This document shows, piece after piece, positions 33,701 through 45,221 of a DNA stretch of 64,000 nt. The DNA lies in assembly GCA_030844895.1 (NCBI GenBank), contig CM061233.1, forward strand, positions 53,807,453-53,871,452. The letters are read 5' to 3'. The notes under the pieces were generated by a model. That model saw only the letters and a program-made list of their open reading frames with translations. It did not search any database and was not told where the DNA came from. This DNA comes from Ambrosia x helenae. Taxonomy: Eukaryota; Streptophyta; Magnoliopsida; Asterales; Asteraceae. The position numbers and the translations under genes were made by a program. Within the stretch, counting starts at the first letter, position 1, and the number at the start of each line of letters is the position of its first letter.

Positions 33701-33795
33701 TTTTATTAAAAACACTAAGAAAAAAGAAAAAGTGAGTAATTTTAAGAAAACCTTTCTCTAAAACAGTCGTGTCCCCGGAAACGGAACCAAAAACT
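33701..33795 (-). other. Leader and degenerate PBS of the Athila-like element
   Basis: Minus strand TTTTTGGTTCCGTTTCCGGGG (core at 33772-33789) lies just inside the LTR. Athila/Tat elements carry TTTTTGGCGCCG-type text here, described as a tRNA-Asp PBS. This copy has two or three changes. It then runs through a T-rich leader straight into the RNase H remnant and the LINE, showing that gag to RT has been deleted. Confidence 0.6.
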
Positions 33796-35850
33796 TGATG
33801 GGGTGCTGGTGTTTCAATAAAACTTAAACTTCATTTCAAAAAGGGCAAAGTCCCGAATGAGGTGCCAAAAGCTTTGGTGAAAAGGTTGTTAAGTGAGGAA
33901 GCAGATAGACACTTGCAAGTTTTAAATTTATAATTTAAAACTATAGTTGCTTAAATTTCTAGACCCAGCACAACAGGCAAGCGTGCCTATCGTGTATAGT
34001 ATAGAAATGTGCAAGTACCGAGTATCGAATCCATGGACACGATTTTTACTACTCAGCTTTCCTAAAAATTACTAAAAGAATTTTTAAAATGCGAGAAGAA
34101 GAAAAGTAAAAAGAGAGATGTAAACTTTTAAGAGAAATCAATGACAAAATAATGGTGTTGCTTCGGGATCAGATGGAACCTGGTATGATGATAGTAATCA
34201 TTTACTAAAGTAGTGTGTTTAAGTTGTGCACTTGTGCTTTAACTTAGAGTTGCATAACTACATTCTCTAGAGGTGATTGTTTTCGTATAACTGTATAAAC
34301 GACTCGTGTTCTTAATGTTTTATGAGGGTCTCCCAAACCGGGTAGCTCACCTCTCAACAATGAAAAGAAAATGACTCCAGACTGTGTCGACTCAACCCCG
34401 AATTACCCGCCTCCCAGTGTTGCGATATAGACATCAAACTACTCTTAGAATTTTATGAATAACTTGTCGGTGGCCGGAGTATGACCGAACAAGTTACCAT
34501 TTAATATCATAGAGGAGTCGTGACTAACTAAAACACGTGCATCCCCTACTTGATTTAATTAACTTATCAAAAAGTGAGTGGTCTATCATTAACTGTGCGG
34601 CAGTATAATGATGAAATAAAATAAAGACCGTTTTGTTTCAACACGAGTTCATCAATCCTTAACCTGCGCCAAAGCTTTCACATAGACCATGAAGCTGAGT
34701 CACAAGATTAAGTATTGACTTATCATTAGGACCGAGTATAAAGACCGTACCATCCCTAAATGAGATCTTGATAGTAGAGGATTAAGCCACTAAGTGTGTG
34801 TATTTCTACCCACAAATGGGCTAATCACTACTCGCGGGATTAGGTTAGCTCACAAGTGCATGGGTTTTTACACACCATGGGTACACTCATGAGTCCTCCC
34901 ACTACCTATCAAGACACCCACAAGACCAAAGACTAAGTGATTTATTAATTAGATCATTAAACAAAGTTTAGAATAGAAAGAATTATTAAGAACACAAAAC
35001 ACCACTTTTAAATAAAAGATAAACTATTTAATTCATACCAAGTTTCCATCATCACCCTAGCAACACCAACAGAAATCTAGCCTAGCATGGCTGATAAAAC
35101 AAGCTCACAAGGTTGGGTTTGTGTACACGACATGGGAGAAGGTTGTATGAAGATTTCTAAGGGTTTTGGGTGATTTCGGGTTGTTTCTCTCTTGATTGTG
35201 GTGTTTATGGAGTGATCCAGGCTCCAAAGGACACCCAAAATCCTCAAGGATGACTAAATACTTCGTGGAGAAGTGTTGTTTTTCGAGTGAGAAGGGATGC
35301 TTCAAAATGCGGGGTGAAGGCCTCCATTTATAGGCAAATCAACTCAAGCATGCCCATGCTCACTCCCTGGCACACCCATGCTCGACAGTAGGTACTGTTG
35401 CAGAGTCCTTTTATGCAGAGATGTTTGTACATAGGGCAAGCATGCCCATGCTTCAGCATGGGGCACGCCCGTGCTTCCCAGTACTTGTAACCTTCTTGTC
35501 AGTTTTGTTCAGTTTAAGCCTTGGGGAACATGTCTCAGTAAGTATGCTCGTGCCCTTGTGGTTAGCACTCCCGTACTCTTCATCAAAAGCTGAATTTGGC
35601 CTCTGTTGACTTGTTGACCCAGAACAGTTGCACAGCCGTGCCACATCTGGCAGAGCTTCAAAGTCTTCAATTCTTCGTCCGTTTAGTGCCATTTGTGTTG
35701 GCTTCCACTTCTTTTCACCACCTGACCTCTGATCCTGCAATTATCAACAAAGAGAGATAAATCATTATAAAATAGAGATAAAAGCACGATTTTGAGTATA
35801 AGATAGGTAATAATTATGTGTGGAAAACATGTCAATTTCTCGGCACATCA
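33796..35850 (-). repeat. LTR of the Athila/Tat-like element
   Basis: Plus strand TGATGGGG...GGCACATCA; on the minus strand TGATGTGCC...CCCCATCA, with matching TGATG/CATCA ends. A PBS lies on its left and PPT-like 3' internal sequence on its right, so it serves both neighbouring internal regions. The minus TATA box is at 35335-35342. The first 273 bp of the LTR recur at 38676-38948. The text ...accgagtatcgaatccatggac... near 34020 is common in LTRs of this group. Confidence 0.65.
35345..35645. repeat. Array of GCATGCCCATGC / GCACGCCCGTGC palindromes upstream of TATA
   Basis: At least seven variants lie in 300 bp, among them gcatgcccatgct (twice), ggcacacccatgct, ggcacgcccgtgct, tgctcgtgccc and gcacagccgtgcc. 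Many form 5-6 bp stems around CC. In minus orientation the array lies immediately upstream of the LTR TATA box. Confidence 0.65.
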
Positions 35851-37667
35851 TAACACCTCACACTTGAGCTTTTGCTTTTCCTCCAGCAAATCGAACGTTA
35901 GGCAATTTTTGTAGGATAAAAACTGTAAGTTTAACTTGATGTATCGAGCTCAACTTACCTCCTAAGAGTCCCGCTTATTAGACTTTCGGGATTTCGGGCC
36001 TGGCTTTCTGTGAAACTATTAAAAACATTCCTAAGGCACCCCTTTTTCATTTTTCCTCACTCCTCTCATTCACTCAGGTTTTATTTAGGGGTGAACACTC
36101 AAATTCTACCCGATGGACGACACAAATCATAGACTTTTGTGCATATTGCAAATCCACCACTTTTATTGAGGCGAAGCGTGTGAATCAAAAGGACTTTTTA
36201 AGGGTTAGTTTAGTGACTTAATGGAAGATAGGGTAGGAATGGAGTCTACCACCATGACTAACTTCGGGCTTGGTGCTTGAGGTATTTGTCACAATCTCGC
36301 TGATCTTCTAAGTTGGCTTTGCTGATCTCTCCTTGGACTTCATAACTCGACTGTGGCCTACTCTCGTGAATCGTTTGGCGTGAGGGCCGACTAACAGCCT
36401 CCACTAGATTGGGTCGATTACTTGGTCTCTCTAGAAAGTCATACAAAACTTTTCTTTTGAAGTTCTCTTGATTCCGTTAGTTCCGCAACATCTTTATTGA
36501 CACTTTTTTTTTAGTATAACAGATTACACTTGATGTTTGACGGATGATTATTGACACTTGGTATGCTCTTTTGATGGCTTTCTCTTGTAGCCTCTTAATG
36601 ATCGAGATTCTGAATTCTTGATGTGTGGCTTATGCTTCAAGGTCCCAAAATTGCCAAAGAGCTTCCTCAACACCTCAACACTTCCCTGGTTTCGTCATGG
36701 CGGGGGCTAAATGGATGCAAGGAAATGAAAAGGCTAAGGCTCAAAGATGGGTGGCTAGGGGAGGGGAAAATATATGGAAGGCCAATGGTAACGGAATGGG
36801 TAAGTCCTAAGTGCCTATATCATTTTCACACACTCACCGTTGATGTGGTTTTGTAGCGCATAAGTCACACAAGTTCTAATTGAGCCATGACAACGGGGAA
36901 TATCTCTCAAGACAAATGAACGAGCATGTGTAGTATGTATGTAATGGTGTGCTCGATAAGGCTCAATGATACTCACATGTAGGGGTAGGAATCGGAACAC
37001 CTTAGACTGTTCTGTTTGACTACCAAAGGGTTTGACTCAAAGGGTTTGAAAATGTTTTTGTTTCCAAAAACTCTTTTAAAAATTTTGCCTTTTTAGTTAC
37101 AGTTTGCTGACTACTTTGAGGTATTTTAAATTTTACAAAAATTTTAAACACCTCACACTTAATTCTTTTACACAATTTTTTAAATTAATAATAGTGATAT
37201 GTGTTTGCAAAGAAAAAGTGGGCAAGTCAAAAGGAACAAATATCTCCCCCATTTGTTCTCCAACGGTCCGCGTGCAGTCGATCTCTGCAGTTGCCTCAAC
37301 GCGAATGCTTCCTCGAGAGAAATGACTTGGCATGAACTTTAATAATTTATTAGCAACAAAAAATAATAACAAGCTACTGGTCCAAATGCCGTGAGGGCAT
37401 ACCTGGGTGATAGAAAGTATCAAGAGTGAATGATCATACCTGATGGTTCTTGACCGACTCTTCTACCGTATGCACCGACCTCTCAACTTATTCATCCTAA
37501 GCTACTGATCTGGGCTACCTCCACGGTAGCGCCACATTTTACGTCTTTGGCTGGACAAAATGTGTGATGCTCAGACTGCTTCCTTCCCTCCCTCTAGGAC
37601 ACTGATGGTGTTTTTTCTTCTGTCCGCTTCTTTTTCTCCATCCAGGTCTCTGACAGTTGTCCCAGTA
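35851..37667 (-). other. 3' internal non-coding region of an Athila/Tat-like copy
   Basis: Minus strand. Sequence such as aaaagctcaagtgtgaggtg (just right of 35850) is the usual purine-rich lead to the LTR in this group. The first 200 bp recur at 38949-39141. From 36121 to 37667 I see no convincing gene. A 62-codon minus ORF at 36258-36446 has no recognisable features. A short deletion joins this region to protease sequence, so RT to integrase of this copy is missing. Confidence 0.5.
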
Positions 37668-38651
37668 CTAGTCTAACCACTTGGTGTTGTCAATCCCCAC
37701 TGTTGATTCATCTGGTGGTGTCACTGCAGCTCCTTTGGCTTTCTTCAATTGATAATCTAGTTGTTTATCAATGAAGTGGGCCACATCAAATGGGTTGTCA
37801 GACACGTATTCTTTTCCACCGGATGTATAGTGTAACTTGTTGTTCCCAACTCGAAGTGTAAGAATTCCCTCACTCATATCTATGGTTGCTCGGCAATTGC
37901 TATGAATGGCCGACCGAGAATAATAGGAACATTACTCTAGCCCATGTTAAGGATGACAAAGTCGACGGGAAAGACGAATTTTCCTACTTTAATAACCAGG
38001 TTTTCAACAATCCCCTAGGGCTTCTTTATGGTACCATCCGCCAACTCGATCGTAGCTATCAAAGGTCGTGGGTCGCCCAAGTTGAGTTGTTTGTAGATAT
38101 AAGTGGGCATAAACATTCACACTAGCACCGAGATATGCTAAGGCATAACTTGTAGGCAAGTTACCAATAGAGCATTGTAAAGAAAACTTCCCTGGATCAG
38201 TCAGCTATGGAGGAAGACTTTGCTGGAGTATTGTTGCGCACTCCAGTAAGTTTCCCCTGACTGCTGCCTCGAGATTCCTTTTGTTGCTCAAGAAGTTCTT
38301 TAGAAATTTTGAGTACTTGGGCATTTGCTGAATGACTTCTATAAAAGGCAAGTTGACATGGATTTGACTTAGGAGTTCAGTGTACTTCTGGTACTACTCG
38401 TCTGTCTTTTGCTTCATCAATCGTCCAAGATAAGGTATGTTAGGCCGATATTCCCTCCGCACCGTCTTCGATGGTAGTTCTCGCAGTGGAGCAACTGGAG
38501 GACTCTGGTTGGTTGTGAGGCCTGCATTAGCCGACATTGGTGAATTGGTGGTCGAGTTTTCTGGTGCGACGATATTGGGAATGGTTATGGTTGAAGCTGG
38601 TTCATTTGTGAGTAGGTTGGGTGGAGCAACTTCTTCATTGGCAGGTACCAC
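37668..38651 (-). pseudogene. Athila/Tat-like gag C-terminus and aspartic protease fragment
   Basis: Minus strand. The gag end has YRPNIPYLGRLMKQK, INLPF-like HVNLPFIEV and MPKYSKFLKNFLSNKRNLE. It is followed by CSIGNLPTSYALAYLGASVNV, where the protease site normally reads LADLGAS; here the catalytic Asp codon gat has become tat. Then QLADG-like IELADGT, GIVENLVIKVGKFVFPVDFVIL, IILGRPFIA and GILTLRVGNN, ending at a TAG near 37668. One shift lies at about 38110 and several stops follow. The loss of the active-site Asp plus stops make it inactive. Confidence 0.78.
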
Positions 38652-38675
38652 TGGTTCGGGATAAACGCGGCTGCT

Positions 38676-39141
38676 TCAAAAGTTGATTTTGGCCTCTATT
38701 GACTTGGAAATGTTGACTTGTTGACCCAGAACAGTTGCAACGGCCGTGCCACATCTGGCAGAGCTTCAAATTCTTCAATTCTTCGTCCGTTTAGTGCCGT
38801 TTTGTGCTAGTTTCCACTTCTTTTCACCTCCTGACCTCTGATCCTTCAATTATCAACAAAGAGAGATAAATCATGATAAAACCACGATTTTGAGTATAAG
38901 ATAGGTGATAATTATGCGTGGAAAACATGTCAATTTCTCGGCACATCATAACGCCTCACACTTGGGCTTTTGCTTTTCCTCAAGCAAACTGAACGTTAGG
39001 CAATTTTTGTAGGATAAAAACTTCAAGTTTAACTCGATGTGCCAAGCTCAACTTACGTCCTAAGAGTCCCGCTTAATAGACTTTTGGGATTTCTGGCCTG
39101 GCTTTCGGTGAGACTATTAAAACAATTCCTAAGTCACCCCT
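38676..39141 (-). repeat. Second, truncated copy of the Athila-like LTR start plus 3' internal end
   Basis: 38676-38948 matches about 35580-35850 and 38949-39141 matches 35851-36035, with scattered changes. Its left edge joins the gag fragment and its right edge joins copia-C. Both edges are rearrangement junctions, not LTR ends. Confidence 0.8.
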
Positions 39142-39160
39142 TACCTCCTAAGAGTCCCGC

Positions 39161-40163
39161 CATTCCTGTCGTATCTGTTAGATCAGTGGCATGACTACTA
39201 TCATAGTATCCAACTAACTCGAAATTGTCATCTTTCTTGTCTATTAGCCCCTTATCTACGGTTTCCCTCATATATCGCAATATTTGTTTGAGAAGTTTCA
39301 TATGACTAATTTTTGGTTCTTTCATGAAATGACTTAACACACCCACTGAGTATGTCAAGTCGGATGTCGTGTGAATCAAGTATCGGAGACTACCAATTAG
39401 ACGATGATACTTAGTTCAATCCACTGTCTCTCCTTCCTCATCTCGGTCACATGCAAATGATGCTCCATGGGAAATTTAGTAGAATTACATTCTTCCAATC
39501 TAGCAATTTTTAAAATCTTTGCATAACTAGACTGTTTGAATGAGATGCCTCCTTTATGTTGCTACACTTCAATTCCCATATAGTATAATAATAATCCTAA
39601 ATCTTGCATATCAAACTCAGTCATTATTTGTTTTTAAATTCTTCAATTTGATCCGAACTTTCACAATTGACTATGAGGTCGTCTACGTACACCCCCACAA
39701 TAATTAAATAACCAAATCGAACTCTTGTATACATTGCTTGCTCCCTTGGACAACAAACAAAACCGAGGTGTTTTAGTGTCTTATCAAGTCGTTCATTCCA
39801 AGCTCGAGGAGCTTGGCGTAACCCATACAAGGCTTTATGTAACCAATACACTAAATTTTCTTTTCCGGGCACAATAAAACCATCCGGATGCTTCACATAC
39901 ACCACTTCCTTTAATTCTCCGTTCAAAAAATGCGGATTTCACATCCAAATGATAAAGAAACCATTCCCTTTTTGCTACCAAAGCTAAGATCATTCGTATA
40001 GTTTCTATTCTAGCTATAGGAGCGAACACTTCGTCAAAATCGATTCCTGGTTTCTACACGTATCCTTTTGCTACGAGCCTCTCTTTGTGCTTGATTATCT
40101 CCCCGTTGCATCTCGTTTAATCTTAAAGACTCACTTTAAACCTATCGCTTTTGCACTGTGCGG
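39161..40163 (-). pseudogene. copia-C reverse transcriptase and partial RNase H
   Basis: Minus strand. Begins after the solo LTR with AIGLK, then EIIKHKERLVAKGYV, GIDFDEVFAPIARIETIR, FLYHLDVKSAF, VYVKHPDGFIVPG, LHKALYGLRQAPRAW and the catalytic YVDD (39678-39689). After a gap with shifts and loss, RNase H phrases DLTYSVGVLSHFM, KQILRYMRETVDKGL and LVGYYDSSHATDL run to about 39161. Stops and shifts are frequent. The end is a deletion junction. Confidence 0.84.
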
Positions 40164-40395
40164 TGTCACACCCCACCAAGGCGGAAACACGGGATGCGAC
40201 TACGAATGATTTCTAAGCACAAAATTCACACGAGAATTGATTTAAAATAAAATAGGAACTTCCCTTAGACAACCACGTTTCACAAACCATTATATGAAAT
40301 TGTTTAGTTTAAAACGACACAACAACGGTACAAAAGGTAGTATCCTATAATGCTCGAACGCGACCTTCCCAAGTTCCATGCTCCATGCTAAATTC

Positions 40396-40859
40396 CTGAA
40401 AAACATGCATGTAAAATATAGGTCAACATAAAGTTGGTGAGTTCATGGGTTTGTATATGATGGATATGAAATCCAAAACCAACTAAATTATTGCCTAGCT
40501 AGGGCAATAATTAATATGTGATCTGACATGAGCCCATAACTTAACCTTGACATGTTGTGCCTCGCCCATTGTACACTTAAGACAATGACTAAGTGTGAAA
40601 TACAAGCACTCTTTTGATATCTATCATCTGGTCAGAGCGACTGACCAAGACCGGGTGCAACCCAATAGATCTATTCTGGTGTTTCATGGCTAAGTCCATA
40701 GCTAATGGTTACGGTGTGATGTATGACACGAGGGCTTAATGGATCCTGAACCTTATTGTCTCATGTTCACATAATAGTCATACTTGTAACTAAAAACTGT
40801 ACGCATGTTTTTTTCCCAGAAAAATGTAAAACAGTGAAAAGGGGCCGTGAAAAACTAAC
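40396..40859 (-). other. Intron-like module in solo LTR (464 bp)
   Basis: Minus strand donor CAG|GTTAGTTTTTCACGGCC at 40859, branch-like TTGAC (A at 40423) and acceptor TTTTTCAG ending at 40396. Same layout as in the LTRs at 23964, 47724 and 58969. Confidence 0.5.
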
Positions 40860-42534
40860 CTGATGTCTGAATGCTAGACTGGACTGAATCTGACGTGGAA
40901 TATCTGGTCTGGGATGCCCTAAATTCAAGTTAAAGGCTACTTAGGTCTATGTTTAGTTCTATCTACCATGCATTTGTTCACCCAATCTGAACATCTATGG
41001 ACTGTATAGTCCTGTACCACTTATCCATTTATGTCACACACTCTACGTGTTGGAAAATGTTCGTTTTGTCGTTACTGTGGCCATGTCTAACCTTTTTGTG
41101 GTAAAACAATTGTCTTGACTTACTTAATGTTATCAAGTGACACTCATGTCTCAGTTATGTATGCTTAGAGTGGGACATGGACATATATTTCGATGGTTTT
41201 TGTATAAAAATGACATGTTTATGGATTTTGTCTTATTAACATACCCTTTTTTGGTGGTTATCCTTGTTTCCACAAAATCTCTTGTGTTATGCTTATAAAC
41301 ACATGTTTTAATGACTTTAACACATGTTTATAAATTTAGTCATGTAGTATGTTACAAAATTAAGTGAAATTTGCTAAACTTGGGCCGGGTCTTGACCCTA
41401 TACACTCACGCATACATCTCCGAGTATGTATGGGTGTACGTAGATGTCCATGTACATGCTCTAGGGTGTATGTATCGAAGTATGTATGTGTGTGTGTACA
41501 TAAGTCTATATATTAAACTTTTAACATAAAACTTGAGTATTTAAGTTAGTTTTATCCGACATACTATATATATGAGTTCTTGTTCGAGTGTGTGGTGCTC
41601 CGGTGGACTATACATGCATTCGAAATGTAGTAAAAGAAGAGGCATGGTTCGGTTCATGTACCTTATGTGTATAGCCGAAGGAAACAAAAGAAAATAAGCT
41701 AGTTATCCACAATGTGACTCCTAAGTGTTGTTGGTGACTCGTGGCTCTCGATGATCGATGGTTTTGATCGGCTAAGGGTTCCTTGCGGCCTGCTTGTTCT
41801 CGGTCGATGGGTATACAAAGGAAAAGGATGGTTTCCAAGTGTTAGTGAGTTTGATTATCTAGTGGTGTGTCTCTCTTGACCTCTTGTCCTCTATTTATTT
41901 CCGAGAGATGGAGAGTGGAAGTCATGGATGATAGGTTCACAAATGGGGTACGTCAAGGTCTTGCTTTCATGGTGTGCAATGAACTAATGCCCCTCTAGAT
42001 GAAATAAGTTGACCTTGTATCTTTGTTTGGTTATGTAGGGGGTTCTCGGAAGAAACATCATGGGGAAAAGGCAAGTTTGTTTTGGCAAGTTGACAAGGTG
42101 TGGAGGGTCATGTGGTTTTTATTGTTACGATGTTAGTTTAAGGAGTTGACTAATTGGTTTGTTAGTTTGTGTAGGCTTCTTCAGAGCCGAATTCATGGGG
42201 AAAGGAAAGGGAAATTGTGGCAAGTCAAAGTGTCTTGGAGAATCATGTATTTTATGTTGTTTCCTTGTTGGTATAAAGTCTAGAGGTGTGTGAGTTTTGG
42301 ATAGGAATGGTGAGTGTATTGTGAGTGTATGTGTATGTATGCATGCGTGGGGTTGTATGTATGTATAGGTGGTTTGCGTATCAAAATCCCATCATGTGTC
42401 TGTGTATATGCTCGTATGTATGTATATGTATACATATATTGGGTGTGTGTCTTGTATAAGGTGAGTAGTGTCCAAATTAACACACATTCCATTGCATGAG
42501 CTGATTTTTTCCTAGGGAAAAAGCATATACAACA

Positions 42535-42751
42535 AAATGAAGCTAATGCAACCTCGCTAAAAGGTTGCATTAGGCCTTGAAAAGGTTGCATTAGGCCTAA
42601 TGCAACCTTTTATCTAAAGCTGCATTAGGTGAAGTTGCATTAGACCTAATGCAACCTTTTTTTTAGCTAATGCAACCTTTTTTTTAGATAATGCAACCTT
42701 TTTAAAAGGGTTGCTTCTAAAGAGTTGCATTAGGCCTATTTTCTAGTAGTA
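42535..42751. mobile_element. CACTA-like (En/Spm) terminal fragment or MITE
   Basis: At least five TGCAACCT and four AGGTTGCATTA-type motifs in both orientations crowd 200 bp, like the subterminal repeats bound by CACTA transposases. The right end tttctagtagta (to 42751) resembles the CACTACTAGAAA terminal repeat with its last base changed. The left end is not recognised, so the fragment may be truncated. It lies inside the solo LTR. Confidence 0.5.
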
Positions 42752-43341
42752 TATAGTTTCTTTGGCAAGTCAACTAGGATGATTTTGAGGGTGTAGGGTG
42801 GCTTATGCACTAGAAAGGGTAACACTCTTGGGCTTGGTGAGGTTGTGAAAGGTGTTTGTGTGCTTGGAGTTTGATGTGTGTGTGTGTGTATATATATATG
42901 TATATGTGGGAGAATAGTTTGTCATTGTGATGTTATGTATGTGTATGGGTATAGCCGAATGTGTGGGTGTGTGTTTGATGATGTGTTGTTTACTAGTCGT
43001 TCAACTAGTTTTTCATGAATGTGATGTCGGATGATCTACTATTTAGAGCATTGTTTGTTTTTGTTCATGTCGGGGCAACAAATTTGGAACCTTGCATCCA
43101 ATTGCATGGATTCTTAAAACTAGGGTTTGCATGGATTTCCTATAATTTATCATGGATTATTTGAGTAACTAGGACTCTGTGTTAACTAGTGTTTCTACTG
43201 CTAGACTGCATTCCTCAGGATTGACTTGTTGGAACCCTGTATGGCCTAATTATGATGAAATAGATGAAATCCAATGCCGTGCATAATGGATATGTGTAAG
43301 TGAGTGTACGGTCATGATCTCTGATTTCAACGGGTGTCACA

Positions 43342-44957
43342 AGCGGTAAAGATGTTAGTTCCCAGGTACCATAAGGTTCTATTGAGTATAACTCACTTTT
43401 CATGGCATTTTCACAATCTTTATTTGACCTTGCATCCTCATAACTTATTGGTTCATCATCCACTAATAAGCATTCTTCAGCCACCATGACAAAATCATTA
43501 TATTTTCTTGGTACAGTGGTATGATGATTTGATCTTCAAAAACCTTAACTCTGAAACCCTTCGGATTCATTCTCGCGCTCATCATTATCAGACCCAGATT
43601 TTGTTTCACTAAATTGGTTGCTGTTCTCCCCTTGCTCACCATTACCAAACTGATCACTTTGATCGGTAGGTTGTGTAGGACCTGATTCATCCATTTGTGG
43701 GTGCTGAATGTCTTGAAAATTGTTGTCAATTGTAACATAAAATTCAAGCCATTCTGGTCCTTCTCCTACTCCCATTGATTCCTTATGTTTTGACCATTAA
43801 AACATTCGTTGTTCTTCAAACTTTAAGTCTCGACTCACGTAAATTCTATTTTAAGTCGGGTCATAAAGTCTATAAGCTTTCGAGCTTGGTTAGCTACCAA
43901 AATATACAAGTGCTTTGCTACAATCATCAAGTTTTGTAATGTTTACATTCCGAACTTTCATATAAGCCTTACAACCGAAGACTCGTACGTATCTTATATT
44001 CGGTTTTCTCACATGCAATGCTTCATAAGGGGTGACATCTCTCAATGCTTTAGTTGGCACTCTATTTAAGATGTAAACAGCGTGGCGAATAGCTTCTCCC
44101 CATAGATTTTGCGGTAGGCCCGTCGCTTTCATCATGCTTTGAGTTGTGCTCATAACCATCCTATTTCTTCTTTCAACTACGCCGTTTTGTTGTGGCGTAT
44201 ATGGGGCGAATGAAGAAACGCCGGATTCTGGTTCCATCACAAAATTTCTCGAACATTTTGTTTAAAAACTCGCCGCCACAATCACTTCATAGAGCTTTTA
44301 TGTTTAGGCCCATTTGCAGCTCTATTTCGTGTTTAAATTTCTTAAAAACTTCCAAAACATTAAGCTTGTTTTTAATTGTGTAAAGCCAAATATAGAGTAG
44401 TCGTCAACGAATAGAATGACGTACCGGTTTCCTCCAAGTGTAGGAGGATTAGTTGGTCCACATAAGTCGGTGTGGATCAATTCGAGTGGTTTACACATGC
44501 GATATAAACCTTGTTTTCAAAACGATTCCCGAGTTTGCTTCCCAAGCATACAAGCATCGCAAACGTGCACCCCTTGTTTAACTCGAATTTTTCCATGCAC
44601 CATCCTTTTCACCTTCATGTCGTTTATAGATTGGAAATTAAGGTGACCGAGCCAAGCGTGCCACAACCATGCTTGGTCATCGATTGAGTTTTAGAAACAT
44701 ACCGGTGTTCCGACCTTTAGCTCAATTTTGTAGAGACGATTTGGACTCCTCATTACTTTCATCAGTAGCTGGTTTCCTTCTTCATAAAGCCATAGGAGAT
44801 CATCTTCCATCTATACTTTTCACCCGTTTTCTGTTAACTGACAAAGACTCAATATATTGCTTTGCAAATCAGGAATGAAATAGACATCACTTATGACACG
44901 ATGTTCGCCATTCTTGCAAGCGAAAACAGTCAATCCTTTCCCTTTAATTTCAATTTT
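43342..44957 (-). pseudogene. copia-C integrase and linker to RT
   Basis: Minus strand from about 44957 down: WLWHARLGHLNF, CDACMLGKQTRESF, LELIHTDLCGP, YVILFVDDYS, FAPYTPQQNGVVERRNRMV, LWGEAIRHAVYILNRVPTKAL and VFGCKAYMKV. Then an acidic linker (43545-43775), and the start of RT (SNKDCENAMKSELYSIEPYGTWELTSLP) up to the solo LTR at 43341. Numerous stops and frameshifts, worst around 44200-44420 where the second Asp of the triad is not clear. Confidence 0.8.
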
Positions 44958-45221
44958 CTACCCATCACCAAACCTTACCAAGCCCGTGACATTTTTATTT
45001 AATTCTGTAAAATGAGATTTAATGCCGGTCATGTGATTTGAAGCTCCATTATCCAAGTACCAAACCGACTTATTATGGGTGTTACTAGCGTACATCTTAG
45101 GATGAACCTTCTCCTCGTTTAACAGAATTTTGTTGTCCACAAGTTCTGCCATCATTAAAGTTGGTCCATGATTCACAAGTTCATTTAAATTTGCTTCGGG
45201 TTCAGGTTCAGGTTGTTTTGT
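44958..45221 (-). pseudogene. copia-C aspartic protease
   Basis: Minus strand: LMMAELVDNKILL, then VWYLDNGASNHMTG with catalytic Asp at 45051-45053, then HFTELN and VRFGDG. DNG in place of DSG is common in this copia group. A stop follows FGDG. Confidence 0.8.

Larger units (their letters stand above)
40164..43341 (-). mobile_element. Solo LTR of a gypsy (chromovirus-like) element inside copia-C
   Basis: Plus strand TGTCACACCCC...GGGTGTCACA. The flanks tgcgg (40159-40163) and agcgg (43342-43346) are a 5-bp target duplication with one change. Removing the insert rejoins the copia-C linker (ELTSLP then AIGLK). Minus orientation follows from the GGGGTGTGACA-type end and the intron-like module. 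A minus TATA-like site lies near 41890. At 3.2 kb it is enlarged by a CACTA-like fragment (42535-42751). No gag or pol remains. Confidence 0.85.

Noticed and set aside
35453..35740. 95-codon minus ORF in the Athila-like LTR
   Set aside because: Falls in the palindrome array and LTR start. Composition follows the repeats and the second LTR copy does not keep it.
36258..36446. 62-codon minus ORF as a small gene
   Set aside because: No start context, motif or conservation visible. It sits in Athila-like non-coding sequence.
42280..42591. 103-codon minus ORF rich in Thr/Tyr/His
   Set aside because: Arises from a (TGTATG)n-like simple-sequence stretch in the solo LTR. No domain.
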